DNA of 47,000 nt from Bradyrhizobium guangdongense (GCF_006483445.1 NZ_PPPT01000115.1:1-47000); one strand, 5' to 3'. Numbered from the stretch's first letter, positions 31,775 to 39,922 are shown. Translations and numbers: made by a program. The notes: a model not told the origin generated them from the sequence alone.

Positions 31775-32773
31775 ATGAGGCGGCGGGAGTTCATTACAGG
31801 CGTTTTGTCGGCCGCCATGCTGTCCGGAGCCCGCGCGCAGAGCGCGGCCGGGGCCAAGCGGCTCGCGATCTACAGCCCGTCGGAGCCGTCCTCCCTGATG
31901 CAGGAGGACAGCACCAACCGCTATTACCGCGCCCTGTTCGCCGAGCTGCGCCGGCTCGGCCAGGTCAGCGGCGAGACGGTGACGATCGAGCGCTGGGGTG
32001 CGGAAAAGGCCGGCATCGGTGCGCCTGCGCTGGTCGAGGCGGTCGTCCGCAGCAATCCCGATGTGATCTACATCGTCGGCCCCGGCGCGCTCCTGTTCAA
32101 GCGCGCCACCGACAAGATCCCGATCGTGGCCCTGACCGCCGATCCGGTGGCGCAGGGGATCGCGCAAAACCTCGCGCGCCCCGGCGGCAATTTCACCGGC
32201 GTCAGCGTCGACACCGGCCCGTCGATCCACGGCAAGCGGATCGCGCTGCTGCGCGAGATCTATCCAAAGCTCTCGAAGCTCGCCTACGTTACGCTGCGCG
32301 GTGCATGGGATGGCGTGCAGGGGCCGAGCGTGCGCGCGGCCGCAGCCGCAACGAGAACCGAGGTCACGCCATATCTGGTGGAGTTCCCGACGACGGATGC
32401 GAGCTATCGGGATCTGATCGCGGGCATTCGCGCCGGCGGCGCCGACGCGGTCATGATCGGCGACAGTCCCGACGTGATGGCGAAGCGCGAGGTGATCGCG
32501 GTGCAGATCGCGTCTTCAGCACTTCCGGCCATCTACCCGCTGTCGGAATTCGTCGATGTCGGCGGCCTCATCACCTATTCCTTCGACCTCGTCGAACTGA
32601 ACAAGCGCGCCGCCAACAATATCGATGCGATCCTGCGTGGTGCCTATCCCGGAGACATCCCGTTCTACCAGGCGTCGAAATTCGAGCTGGCGCTGAATCT
32701 CAAGACGGCGAAGGCGCTGTCGCTGGAGGTGCCGGCGACGCTGCTCGCGAGCGCTGATCGGGTGGTGGAGTAG
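31775..32773 (+). CDS. ABC transporter substrate-binding protein (PF04392 type)
   Basis: Periplasmic binding protein of 332 residues. The twin-arginine-like leader MRRREFITGVL is followed by a hydrophobic stretch and cleavage near GARAQ. The mature protein has the two-lobe pattern of the PF04392 (TrpX/YtrX-like) family: AIYSPSEPSS, NPDVIYIVGPGAL, PIVALTADPVAQG, RPGGNFTG, and LPAIYPLSEFVDVGGLITY. Family members in other bacteria bind tryptophan or similar compounds, but the ligand is unknown here. No permease or ATPase gene is adjacent. AGGAG lies about six bases before the ATG. It is divergent from obgE and convergent with the MaoC gene, with a 3-base gap. Confidence 0.87.
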   Translation: MRRREFITGVLSAAMLSGARAQSAAGAKRLAIYSPSEPSSLMQEDSTNRYYRALFAELRRLGQVSGETVTIERWGAEKAGIGAPALVEAVVRSNPDVIYIVGPGALLFKRATDKIPIVALTADPVAQGIAQNLARPGGNFTGVSVDTGPSIHGKRIALLREIYPKLSKLAYVTLRGAWDGVQGPSVRAAAAATRTEVTPYLVEFPTTDASYRDLIAGIRAGGADAVMIGDSPDVMAKREVIAVQIASSALPAIYPLSEFVDVGGLITYSFDLVELNKRAANNIDAILRGAYPGDIPFYQASKFELALNLKTAKALSLEVPATLLASADRVVE

Positions 32774-32776
32774 GCG

Positions 32777-33256
32777 TCACGCCGGGCGCCGCCGGATCAA
32801 AAACTTCTGCATCCCCTCCAGCACAAGCTCCTTGCGCTGGTTGTAGATCGTGCTCTTCAGCGTCACCGTGCCGGTGGTGCGGCCTGGGACCAGCTCGATC
32901 ACCTCGAGCGCCGGATAGATCGTGTCATCCGCGAACACAGGCTTCAGGAACCGGCTCGACTGCTCGAGAAAGCCGACCAGCGAGTCCTCGACCATGAAGG
33001 GAAACAGGCCGGCGCCCGGCGCGGTGTGGATCAGGGTCTGAAAACCGTGGGCGAGCAGGTGCGGCATGCCGCGGGCGCGGCAATATTCGACATCATAGTG
33101 CACCGGATGGGTGTCGCCGCTCGCGGTCTGGAACGCCGCGAACACCGCCGATGTCTGGGTGCGGCTCGGCAGCACAAAGCGCTCGCCGAGGACGAAATCC
33201 TCGAACCAGCGTTGCTCGGGGACCATGCGGTGCTGGGTCGGATCGAACGCGGTCAT
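32777..33256 (-). CDS. MaoC-like dehydratase domain protein
   Basis: 159-residue hotdog-fold protein. The hydratase 2 motif is seen as ASGDTHPVHYD (Asp and His pair), followed by LLAHGFQTLI and the late RKELVLEGMQKFLIRR. Family members hydrate enoyl-CoA thioesters; this short single-domain form could also act on other acyl-CoA. The N terminus WFEDFVLGERF is typical of MaoC proteins. It is divergent from the EamA transporter gene with about 118 bases between; a half copy of the atp-type palindrome (33330-33350) lies in that gap. Confidence 0.85.
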   Translation of the reverse strand: MTAFDPTQHRMVPEQRWFEDFVLGERFVLPSRTQTSAVFAAFQTASGDTHPVHYDVEYCRARGMPHLLAHGFQTLIHTAPGAGLFPFMVEDSLVGFLEQSSRFLKPVFADDTIYPALEVIELVPGRTTGTVTLKSTIYNQRKELVLEGMQKFLIRRRPA

Positions 33257-33329
33257 GGCTTTTGTTCTCGCGATGGCAACAGCTATCGGTACCGCGCTGC
33301 GAAGGGTGCGACAATCCGCTCAATTCGCT

Positions 33330-33350
33330 GTGGCCGGGCTTGTCCCGGCC
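33330..33350. repeat. Partial copy of the atp-operon palindrome
   Basis: gtggccgggcttgtcccgg corresponds to one half of the 11897-11982 repeat, and no second arm is seen nearby. It is probably a degraded remnant. Confidence 0.5.
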
Positions 33351-33374
33351 TGTGAGGCCGCTACAACAGCGCCA

Positions 33375-34292
33375 ATGCCTCTCTTCAAGAAACTCTCAGC
33401 CTACGACGAACGCTCCGCACGGTTGGCCGGCATCGCCCTGATGCTGCTGTCGATCTTCATGTTCTCGTTCGGCGACGCCATGGGCAAGTTCATGGTGGCG
33501 ACCTATTCAGTGGGGCAGCTGTTGTTCCTGCGCGCCTGCGCGGCGCTGCTCCTGCTGTCGCCGATCATCTGGCGGCAGCGCCACGAATTTGCCCGGCTCG
33601 AACGGCCCTGGCTGCAGCTTCTGCGCGTGACGCTCTCGACGCTGGAGGTCGCGGCCTTCTTTCTCGCAACGGTCTACCTGCCGCTCGCCGACGTCATCAC
33701 TTACTATCTCGCAGGTCCAATCTTCGTCACCGCCTTGTCCGCGCTCCTGTTAGGGGAGCATGTCGGCTGGCGGCGCTGGACCGCGATCCTGATCGGCTTC
33801 TGCGGCGTGCTGATCGCGTTGCGTCCGTCGGCTCAGACCGTCAGCCTGCCGGCGCTGATCGCGCTCGGCGGCAGTCTCTCCTTCGCTGTGCTGATGCTGA
33901 TCACGCGCTCGCTGCGCCAGACGCCTGATATCGTGATGGCATCATCGCAATTCGTCGGTACGTTCCTGCTCGGCCTCGGGCTCTCGGTGTTCAACTGGGT
34001 GCCGCCGACCGGCGGCAGCCTGGTGATGTTCGCGCTCGCAGGTCTCACCTCGGTCGCAGCACTCTTCTGCGTCAACCGCTCGCTCAAGCTCGCACCGGCC
34101 AGCGTGGTCGTGCCCTATCAATATTCGATGATCGTGTGGGCGGTGATCTTCGGCTTCGTCGTGTTCGGTGACGTGCCGTCTGTCGCGACCATCATCGGCG
34201 CCGCCATCATCATCGGCGCCGGCCTCTACATCTATCTGCGCGAGCGCGATTTGGGCCGACAGGAAGATACGCAGGTGAGTCCACCGGTGTAA
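33375..34292 (+). CDS. EamA/DMT-family membrane transporter
   Basis: 305-residue inner-membrane protein with about ten hydrophobic helices arranged as two EamA repeats. The first repeat begins ALMLLSIFMFSFGDAMGK and contains LPLADVITYYLAGPIFVTALSALLLGE; the second begins LPALIALGGSLSFAVLMLITR and contains APASVVVPYQYSMIVWAVIFGFVVFGDVP. This internal duplication is diagnostic of the drug/metabolite transporter superfamily. The substrate is unknown; relatives export amino acids or metabolites or act as S-adenosylmethionine carriers. I start at the ATG at 33375, although the frame is open from 33111 through the MaoC upstream region. Confidence 0.88.
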   Translation: MPLFKKLSAYDERSARLAGIALMLLSIFMFSFGDAMGKFMVATYSVGQLLFLRACAALLLLSPIIWRQRHEFARLERPWLQLLRVTLSTLEVAAFFLATVYLPLADVITYYLAGPIFVTALSALLLGEHVGWRRWTAILIGFCGVLIALRPSAQTVSLPALIALGGSLSFAVLMLITRSLRQTPDIVMASSQFVGTFLLGLGLSVFNWVPPTGGSLVMFALAGLTSVAALFCVNRSLKLAPASVVVPYQYSMIVWAVIFGFVVFGDVPSVATIIGAAIIIGAGLYIYLRERDLGRQEDTQVSPPV

Positions 34293-34296
34293 TCCT

Positions 34297-34480
34297 TACC
34301 CTCCCCTGGAGGGGGAGGGTCGATCGCGCGAAGGGCGAGCGGGGTGGGGTGAAGGTCCCTCCACGTTTGACGCTGTCCGCGTTGAGAGATCACCCCACCC
34401 CGTCTCACATTTCGCTGCGCTCAATGTGAGCCGACCCACGAGCGAGCTACGCTCGTCTCGGACCCCTCCAGGGGAGGGTG
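34297..34480. repeat. Long intergenic palindromic repeat
   Basis: Outer arms taccctcccctgga (34297-34310) and tccaggggagggt (34467-34479). Inner gggtggggtga and tcaccccaccc pair across the centre, and a cacattt ... aatgtgag hairpin lies in the right half. It starts five bases after the EamA stop, between two convergent genes. Confidence 0.82.
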
Positions 34481-34494
34481 GCGACGTCCGCGCT

Positions 34495-35088
34495 CTACCT
34501 CACCCTTCGCGCGCTGCTCCAGCTCTTCAACGACGACCACACCCCACGCGACAGCCGAAAGCTGTCGACCGGCGTCGACGACCCCAGCGCCTCGAAGCGG
34601 TGCAGCTCGACGCCGCTCCACTGGAAGCCGCACTTCTCCAGCACGTTGCGCGAGGCCGGGTTGGTGACGCGCGCGCCGGCGTAGAGGTGGTCCTCGCAAA
34701 ACTCCTCGAAGAAGAAGTCGATCGCGCCGCGCGCGGCTTCGGTGGCGTAGCCGCGGCCCCAATGCTCGACGCCGAGCCAGTAGCCGAGCTCGGCCTCACC
34801 GGGCGTCGAGCGATCGATGCCGACCATGCCCACAGCGGTCTCGTCATGCTCGATCAAAAACACGCTCTCGCTGCCGAGCTCGGCAGTGGCGCGGATGAAC
34901 TCCACCGCGTGATCCTGGTGGTAGGGGTGCGGCAGCCGACGGGTGTTTTCGGCGACACGGAGGTCGTTGGCGAGGCGCGCGATGGCCTTCACGTCGGCAA
35001 GCGTCGGGCGGCGCAGCGTCAGCCGCTCGGTGGCGACAACGCTCGGTCTCGCCTCGTGCAAGGTCGTGCTCGAAAAGTCCTGCAACAT
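34495..35088 (-). CDS. GNAT family N-acetyltransferase
   Basis: 197-residue acetyltransferase of the RimJ/RimL type. Features are TERLTLRRPTLADV at about 20-33, the acetyl-CoA loop around YWLGVEHWGRGYATEA, and NPASRNVLEKCGF. Substrates of this subgroup include ribosomal protein N termini and small metabolites; none can be assigned. Position next to rpmA and rplU hints at, but does not prove, a ribosomal target. The ATG at 35088 has GGAG eight bases upstream; a TTG at 35109 in frame is a poorer start. A terminator separates it from rpmA upstream. Confidence 0.87.
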   Translation of the reverse strand: MLQDFSSTTLHEARPSVVATERLTLRRPTLADVKAIARLANDLRVAENTRRLPHPYHQDHAVEFIRATAELGSESVFLIEHDETAVGMVGIDRSTPGEAELGYWLGVEHWGRGYATEAARGAIDFFFEEFCEDHLYAGARVTNPASRNVLEKCGFQWSGVELHRFEALGSSTPVDSFRLSRGVWSSLKSWSSARRVR

Positions 35089-35121
35089 GTCCGGCTCCGT
35101 CAACTTCAATCAGTCAAAACG

Positions 35122-35150
35122 AAAAGGGGAGGCCGGTTTCCCGCCTCCCC
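35122..35150 (-). terminator. Rho-independent terminator after rpmA
   Basis: Stem ggggaggc (35126-35133) and gcctcccc (35143-35150) with a 9-base loop; on the minus strand it is followed by TTTTCGTTTT. A second hairpin, tccgccgg/ccggcgga (35181-35207), lies between it and the rpmA stop. Confidence 0.85.
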
Positions 35151-35226
35151 TGGAGCCTTCGATCTTTCGATCCTAAGGACTCCGCCGGTTTGGTAGGATC
35201 CGGCGGACTCCAAATTGATCCACCGT

Positions 35227-35496
35227 CTATTCAGCCGCCTCGGCCATCGGAAGTACCGATACGAACGTGCGGCCGTTGGCTTTGGCCTGGAACTCGACAC
35301 GACCTTCGATCTTGGCGAACAACGTATGGTCAGTGCCCATGCCGACATTATGGCCGGGATGCCAGGTCGTGCCGCGCTGACGTGCAATGATGTTGCCGGG
35401 AATCACATGCTCCCCGCCGAACACCTTGATGCCAAGGCGCTTGCCCTTTGAATCGCGACCGTTGCGCGATGAACCGCCTGCTTTTTTGTGAGCCAT
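35227..35496 (-). CDS. rpmA: 50S ribosomal protein L27
   Basis: Large-subunit protein near the peptidyl-transferase centre. The 89-residue sequence begins [16 protein letters not shown] and contains [30 protein letters not shown], the L27 signature in pieces such as [10 protein letters not shown]. The start is without the N-terminal extension found in Firmicutes. It lies 102 bases downstream of rplU on the same strand. Confidence 0.98.
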   Translation of the reverse strand: MAHKKAGGSSRNGRDSKGKRLGIKVFGGEHVIPGNIIARQRGTTWHPGHNVGMGTDHTLFAKIEGRVEFQAKANGRTFVSVLPMAEAAE

Positions 35497-35598
35497 GGCT
35501 CGTCTCCGAAATCCTGCGTATTTCTAGGTCAATTCCTTGACGGAATCATTTCAAAATTTCTCACGCATCAATTCGTGAATTGGCGTGATCAAATCTCG

Positions 35599-35985
35599 TT
35601 ACTCGGCGGCTTCCGCCGCCGGCTCCTTGGCCACCTTCTCCCTCTTCGGACGCGGGCCCTTGGTGGGCTTGGCATTGTCCGTCAGGATCTCGCTGACGCG
35701 CAGAACCGTGATCTCGTCGCGATAGCCGCGCTTGCGGCGCGAATTCTTGCGGCGGCGCTTCTTGAACGCGATGACCTTGGGCCCGCGCTTGTGGTCGAGC
35801 ACCTCGACCGCAACGGACGCACCTGCGACCGTTGGAACGCCCAGCACCGGCGTGTCGCCGCCGAGCACCAGAACTTCATTCAACTGCACGATCGTGCCGA
35901 CCTGGCCTTCGATCTTGCCTACTTCGAGAACATCATCCGGAACGACGCGGTACTGCTTGCCGCCGGTTTTGATGACTGCGAACAT
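35599..35985 (-). CDS. rplU: 50S ribosomal protein L21
   Basis: 128-residue large-subunit protein. It begins MFAVIKTGGKQYRV, has DVLEVGKIEG and VEVLDHKRGPKVIAFKKRRRKNSRRKRGYRD, and ends with an Ala/Glu/Lys-rich extension typical of Alphaproteobacteria. It is the first gene of a minus-strand ribosomal unit with rpmA. Its leader of about 160 bases is structured (see 36009-36181). Confidence 0.98.
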   Translation of the reverse strand: MFAVIKTGGKQYRVVPDDVLEVGKIEGQVGTIVQLNEVLVLGGDTPVLGVPTVAGASVAVEVLDHKRGPKVIAFKKRRRKNSRRKRGYRDEITVLRVSEILTDNAKPTKGPRPKREKVAKEPAAEAAE

Positions 35986-36008
35986 CGTTTTTTTCCTTCG
36001 TGTTCATT

Positions 36009-36181
36009 CCCGACCTTGCGGGCGGCGTACCGTCCGGGTCGGCTTTTTGTCAGTCGCTATGGGTTTATGATCGTTGCGTGGACGGGAGTTATCCCTTTGA
36101 AAATCCACGCAAAAGCAAGCGGCGCGAGAACGCCCCGCGCCGGATCGGGCGGATTTATAGCCGCTTAGCGCTCCAAGTCAA
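36009..36181 (-). promoter_or_regulatory. rplU-rpmA promoter and structured leader
   Basis: On the minus strand, TTGACT (36176-36181), a 16-base spacer and TATAAA (36154-36159) form a strong sigma-70-like promoter. Transcription would start near 36147, giving a leader of about 160 bases. In the leader, a 9-base stem (36104-36112 with 36074-36082) encloses an inner GGGA-N4-TCCC hairpin (36084-36095). A second stem pairs 36037-36042 with 36010-36015, close to the rplU ribosome site. This layout could serve autogenous control by L21 or L27; that is inference. Confidence 0.7.
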
Positions 36182-36343
36182 GGAAAACTGGCCAAAAATG
36201 CTCGAAATTGGAGGCATTTGGCGGGCATTTCGGGCCGGATTTCTACTGTGCATGGGGTTGTTTCTCGAAAAAACACCGAACCTGCAACCATCAGGTTCCC
36301 GCGCCGTTGTCCCGCCGAACAGGCAAGCGGGCAAGGGCTCACC

Positions 36344-37465
36344 ATGGCAACGGACGAACTGGTCGCGACGACAGGCATCGCGCAGCACGGCGCGGGCCGG
36401 CTGCCGTCGGTGGACGTCGACAGCTTCAACATCGAGATCAAGGACGAGGACGGCTTCCTGGGCGACCGCGCCAGCAAGGGCGCGTTCCGGGAGATCCTGG
36501 ACCATTGGCGCAAGCCGCTGCGCAAGTCGGGCGAGGACCCCTTCGGCGACGAGCCCTCGGACAAGATCAGCAAGAAGTTGCTGGACGACATGCTGGTCGG
36601 CGACGACACCGAGGCCTCCGCCGTGGTGCACAGCGCGATCGAGGAATTTGCGCAGGAACTCGCCTATGTCACGCGCCGCTTCCTCAAGACCAAAGCCTGG
36701 GCCAAGACCGAGCGGATCGTGGTCGGCGGCGGCTTTCGCGATTCCCGGTTAGGGGAGCTCGCGATCGCGCGGGCCGACATCATCCTCAAATCCGACGGCT
36801 TCAAGAGCGACATGGTGCCGATCCGCGCCCATCCGGACGAGGCCGGCCTGATCGGCACGCTGCATCTGGCGCCATCCTGGATATTCGAGGCCCATGACAG
36901 CATCCTCGCGGTCGATATCGGCGGCACCAATATCCGCTGCGGCGTGGTGGAAACGCGCTGGAAGAAGGCAAAAGACCTGTCGAAAGCTGCAGTGTGGAAG
37001 TCCGACCTGTGGCGTCACGCCGATGACGAGCCGACGCGCGAAGGCGCGGTGAAGCGGCTCACCAAGATGCTGAAGGGGCTGATCACCGAAGCCGAAAAAG
37101 AGGGCTTCAAGCTCGCGCCTTTCATCGGCATCGCCTGTCCCGGCGTGATCAACGACGACGGTTCGATCGAGAAGGGCGCGCAGAATCTTCCCGGCAATTG
37201 GGAGAGCAGCAAGTTCAACCTGCCGGCGAGCCTGATCGAGGGCATTCCTGCCATCGGCGAGCACGACACCGCGATCCTCATGCACAATGACGGCGTGGTG
37301 CAGGGCCTGTCGGAAGTGCCGTTCATGCAGGACGTCGAGCGCTGGGGCGTGCTCACCATCGGCACCGGCCTCGGCAATGCGCGGTTCACCAACCGCCGCA
37401 AGGAGAACGGCAACGCAAAAGACCGGGAGTCTACGGAGAACAACAAGCGAAAGGGCAAGGAGTAA
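36344..37465 (+). CDS. ROK-family protein with circularly permuted motif order
   Basis: 373-residue sugar-kinase-like ATPase of the ROK family. The usual ROK N-terminal motif DIGGTNIRCGVVE does not start the protein; it begins near residue 191 and is followed by IGIACPGVIN, the HND...GLSE region (about 312-322) and TIGTGLGNARF (about 340), after which only a charged tail remains. The motifs that normally close a ROK protein come first: a helix AVVHSAIEEFAQEL, then IVVGGGFRDS (about 125) and DEAGLIGTLHLAP (about 165-178). The fold would thus be complete but permuted. AAGGG precedes the ATG at 36344. The usual zinc-binding GHxxxxxxC segment is not apparent. Substrate unknown. Confidence 0.82.
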   Translation: MATDELVATTGIAQHGAGRLPSVDVDSFNIEIKDEDGFLGDRASKGAFREILDHWRKPLRKSGEDPFGDEPSDKISKKLLDDMLVGDDTEASAVVHSAIEEFAQELAYVTRRFLKTKAWAKTERIVVGGGFRDSRLGELAIARADIILKSDGFKSDMVPIRAHPDEAGLIGTLHLAPSWIFEAHDSILAVDIGGTNIRCGVVETRWKKAKDLSKAAVWKSDLWRHADDEPTREGAVKRLTKMLKGLITEAEKEGFKLAPFIGIACPGVINDDGSIEKGAQNLPGNWESSKFNLPASLIEGIPAIGEHDTAILMHNDGVVQGLSEVPFMQDVERWGVLTIGTGLGNARFTNRRKENGNAKDRESTENNKRKGKE

Positions 37466-37589
37466 CCTTGACCGGTTAGGTTAAGGGAGGGATTGCGTTG
37501 CGGCGCACAGGCCAGTCGCTAGGGTCGATTCCGTCGTCTCACCTGGCCGGCGAAGCCGCCCTTCCCGACCAGATTTTTATGAGCGGCAC

Positions 37590-37623
37590 GGGACCGCCAG
37601 TGTTTACCGCGTCTGGCGGTCCC
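37590..37623. terminator. Hairpin between convergent ROK and hydrolase genes
   Basis: Perfect 11-base stem gggaccgccag (37590-37600) and ctggcggtccc (37613-37623) with a 12-base loop. There is no T run directly after the stem on either strand, so it may act as a weak bidirectional terminator or mRNA 3' stabiliser. Confidence 0.6.
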
Positions 37624-37635
37624 ACCCGTGGGGGT

Positions 37636-38511
37636 TTAGCCCCAGCCTTTCCGCTGAAAAAAACTTGCGATCTCCTCCGCCGCGCGATCCGGATCCTCGC
37701 GATGCGGAAAATGTCCGACATCGCTGAACATTGCGAGATCGAGTTCGCTGAACGTCTCTGCGAGACGATCGGTCCATTCAAACGGAAACAGCGGATCATG
37801 CTCGGCCCAGCGCACGCAGGTCGGCACTGCAATCGGCGATGATGGTGGCGCTTCGCCCTTCATCATGGCGATGCGCGCGGCGTGGGCCGCGCGATAATGC
37901 GCAAAGCCGCCGGCGAGATTCCCCGCCTTGAAGAAATTATCGGCGAAGGCCTCGAGCACGTCGTCGAAGGCGTGCTTGCGATGCGACCAGCTTTTGAGAA
38001 AATGCGCGATGTAGAGCCGGCAGCTCTCGCGCGTCGCGCCCACGAGCTGTGGCGCCATCTCCATCTGGTGGAAGGACTGGTACCAGATGTGATTGAGCCG
38101 GTCGGGCGCCGCCATCCGCGGCCCGATGCCAGGATAGACGAAATCGAAAAAGAACAGCCCGGCGAGCCTTCCTGCGGCACGGCGCGCAATCGGCTGCATC
38201 ACCGCGCCGCCGACGTCATGACCGACGACGCCGAATCGCTCGATCCCGAGTGCCTCCATCAGGGCCAGCATGTCCGCTGCGTGCTGGTCCGGCCCGTACG
38301 CCCCATCGGGCTTGTCGCTGTCGCCGAACCCGCGCAAATCGGGCGCAATCAGCGTGAAGCGGCCGGAAAGCCGTGTCATCACCGGCTCCCAGGTCAGCCA
38401 GAATTCCGGCCAACCATGCAGCAATAGCAGCGGCTTGCCCGTGCCGGTGCGCGCCACATGGAAGCTGGCGCCGTTGGCCTTGACCTGAAGATGCTCCATG
38501 CCTGTTCCCAT
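37636..38511 (-). CDS. Alpha/beta hydrolase, epoxide-hydrolase or dehalogenase type
   Basis: 291-residue alpha/beta-hydrolase. The oxyanion region is HGWPEFWLTWEP, the nucleophile elbow GHDVGG carries Asp instead of Ser, and the catalytic His is in GHFPHREDP, with the acid likely in WAEHDPLFP. An Asp nucleophile is typical of epoxide hydrolases and haloacetate or haloalkane dehalogenases; the HGWP motif favours the epoxide hydrolase or fluoroacetate dehalogenase branch. The start at 38511 or the ATG four codons later (38499) are both possible and neither has a strong ribosome site. It lies head to head with tRNA-Ser. Confidence 0.85.
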   Translation of the reverse strand: MGTGMEHLQVKANGASFHVARTGTGKPLLLLHGWPEFWLTWEPVMTRLSGRFTLIAPDLRGFGDSDKPDGAYGPDQHAADMLALMEALGIERFGVVGHDVGGAVMQPIARRAAGRLAGLFFFDFVYPGIGPRMAAPDRLNHIWYQSFHQMEMAPQLVGATRESCRLYIAHFLKSWSHRKHAFDDVLEAFADNFFKAGNLAGGFAHYRAAHAARIAMMKGEAPPSSPIAVPTCVRWAEHDPLFPFEWTDRLAETFSELDLAMFSDVGHFPHREDPDRAAEEIASFFQRKGWG

Positions 38512-38547
38512 GCTTCAAGGAGGTGGCGGATTTTCGGCTTTCGCGCC

Positions 38548-38576
38548 TTGTCTGGCCAGCCATCCTCGCCTAGAAG
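38548..38576 (+). promoter_or_regulatory. Probable tRNA-Ser promoter
   Basis: TTGTCT (38548-38553), a 17-base spacer and TAGAAG (38571-38576) lie 40 bases before the tRNA. The spacing is ideal for sigma-70, and the hexamers are moderate matches. Confidence 0.5.
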
Positions 38577-38616
38577 ACACCCCGACCACAGGGGTCCGCC
38601 CCGATTTGGCACTCAA

Positions 38617-38703
38617 GGAGAGGTGGCAGAGTGGTTGAATGCACCGCACTCGAAATGCGGCATAGGTGCAAGCCTATCGGGGGTTCGAATCCCTCCCTCT
38701 CCG
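38617..38703 (+). tRNA. tRNA-Ser (anticodon CGA)
   Basis: Acceptor stem GGAGAGG (38617-38623) pairs with CCTCTCC near the end, followed by discriminator G and an encoded CCA to 38706. The anticodon stem ccgca/tgcgg holds the loop CTCGAAA with anticodon CGA (codon UCG). A long variable arm (taggtgcaagccta) and T-loop ggttcgaatcc are present, as expected for a class II serine tRNA. Confidence 0.97.
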
Positions 38704-38931
38704 CCATAATAAAACGGCTTCGAGAAATTGAACCCGCCGGGGATGCAAATCTCCGCGGACCCAGCAGCGCCAGCGCCCTCCGCGTAGATGCACTGGGCGA
38801 CGCTGCTGCGAACTCCCGCGAGAAGTGCTTCGGCTGAATTTCTCCGAACCCGAGGCGTTACGGCGGAACCCGAACATTCTTCACAGCGCACATCTCGCAG
38901 CGAATTGACGCGTCGCATGGCTGTTCGCTGC

Positions 38932-39834
38932 TCAGTCGTGCGGTCTCCCCAGTGATTGACCAAAGTGTGCCTTCAGGGCGTCGACGAAGCTGCGAACCGC
39001 CGGGCGGTCCTGGCGATTCCGCGGCACGAGCGCCTTGATCCAGAACTCCGGGACGGGGTAGTCGGCGAGAACGGGCACGAGCAGTCCACTCGACAATGCA
39101 GGCTCGGCGACATTCTTGGCGAGGCGCGCGATGCCCATACCAGCGAGCGCCGCGCGCAACAGTAACTGGCTGTCGTTCGCACTCAGCCGGGCCTTGATCT
39201 CGACATTGATCAGGCCGCGGCGGCTTTCGAACCCCCAACTCAATCCGGTCGTTGCGAAGGTGAGGCAATCGTGCTGGACCAGATCGCGCGGGTGGCTGGG
39301 CTCGCCATAGCGGGCGAGATAGGCGGGCGCGGCACAGAGCACGCGCGGATAAGCGCAGAGTGGCTCGTCGATGACCCCGGGGTAGGACGTCGGCAAGGCC
39401 CCGATCGCGATGTCGAAGCCCTCCTCCACTGGATTGACGGAACGATCCAGCATGACCAGTTCGACGCTGATCTTCGGGTGCAAGAGCTGAAATCGGGGCA
39501 GCATCTCTCCGAGACTGCGGATTGCGATCGTGGTCGGTGACTTGATGCGCAGATGCCCCTCCACTTCCGCCGACGATGCCGCCGAGTCCTGGAAGATGCT
39601 GTCGATCTGGCCCACTGCCGCACGCAGTCGAGGCAGCCGCATCTCACCTTCGGGCGTCAGCGTGATCCGCCGGGTCGTCCGGTGGAGGAGTTGCACGCGC
39701 ATCTGATCCTCGAGCCGGTTGATGCGTTTGGTGATGACCGAAGGCACTACGCCGAGTTGACGAGCCGCCGCGGTCAGGCTGCTGGTTTCCGCGACGAGCA
39801 AAAACGCTTTGATGTTCAGGATGGTATCCACCAC
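38932..39834 (-). CDS. LysR-family transcriptional regulator
   Basis: 300 residues from the GTG at 39834. The N-terminal winged helix-turn-helix spans about 1-60 (ILNIKAFLLVAETSSLTAAARQLGV, SVITKRINRLEDQM, LLHRTTRRITLTPEGE), and the C-terminal effector domain runs from about 90 (LRIKSPTTIAIRSLGEMLPRF). The layout fits the CrgA/DsdC-like group of LysR proteins. GTG is chosen because the LysR fold begins at VDTILNIKAF; a TTG at 39900 would add 22 residues of no known match. It is divergent from the FAD oxidoreductase operon, its likely target. Confidence 0.9.
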   Translation of the reverse strand: MVDTILNIKAFLLVAETSSLTAAARQLGVVPSVITKRINRLEDQMRVQLLHRTTRRITLTPEGEMRLPRLRAAVGQIDSIFQDSAASSAEVEGHLRIKSPTTIAIRSLGEMLPRFQLLHPKISVELVMLDRSVNPVEEGFDIAIGALPTSYPGVIDEPLCAYPRVLCAAPAYLARYGEPSHPRDLVQHDCLTFATTGLSWGFESRRGLINVEIKARLSANDSQLLLRAALAGMGIARLAKNVAEPALSSGLLVPVLADYPVPEFWIKALVPRNRQDRPAVRSFVDALKAHFGQSLGRPHD

Positions 39835-39849
39835 ACGCTCCCGGGAGGC

Positions 39850-39922
39850 AGGTGGAAAGGATCTATCATAATTTCCAAATCGAGAAAACTGAACAGGCAA
39901 ATTCGCAGGTTTATTTCCACCT
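39850..39922. promoter_or_regulatory. Possible LysR operator in the LysR-FAD gene gap
   Basis: Perfect 9-base inverted arms aggtggaaa (39850-39858) and tttccacct (39914-39922) are 55 bases apart, with an extra tttcc near 39871. All lie in the 167-base divergent gap. Spaced half sites suit a LysR tetramer, but no experimental motif supports it. Confidence 0.4.

Noticed and set aside
36010..36048. Hairpin followed by CTTTTTG considered as a plus-strand terminator
   Set aside because: No plus-strand gene ends upstream; the sequence lies in the minus-strand leader of rplU.
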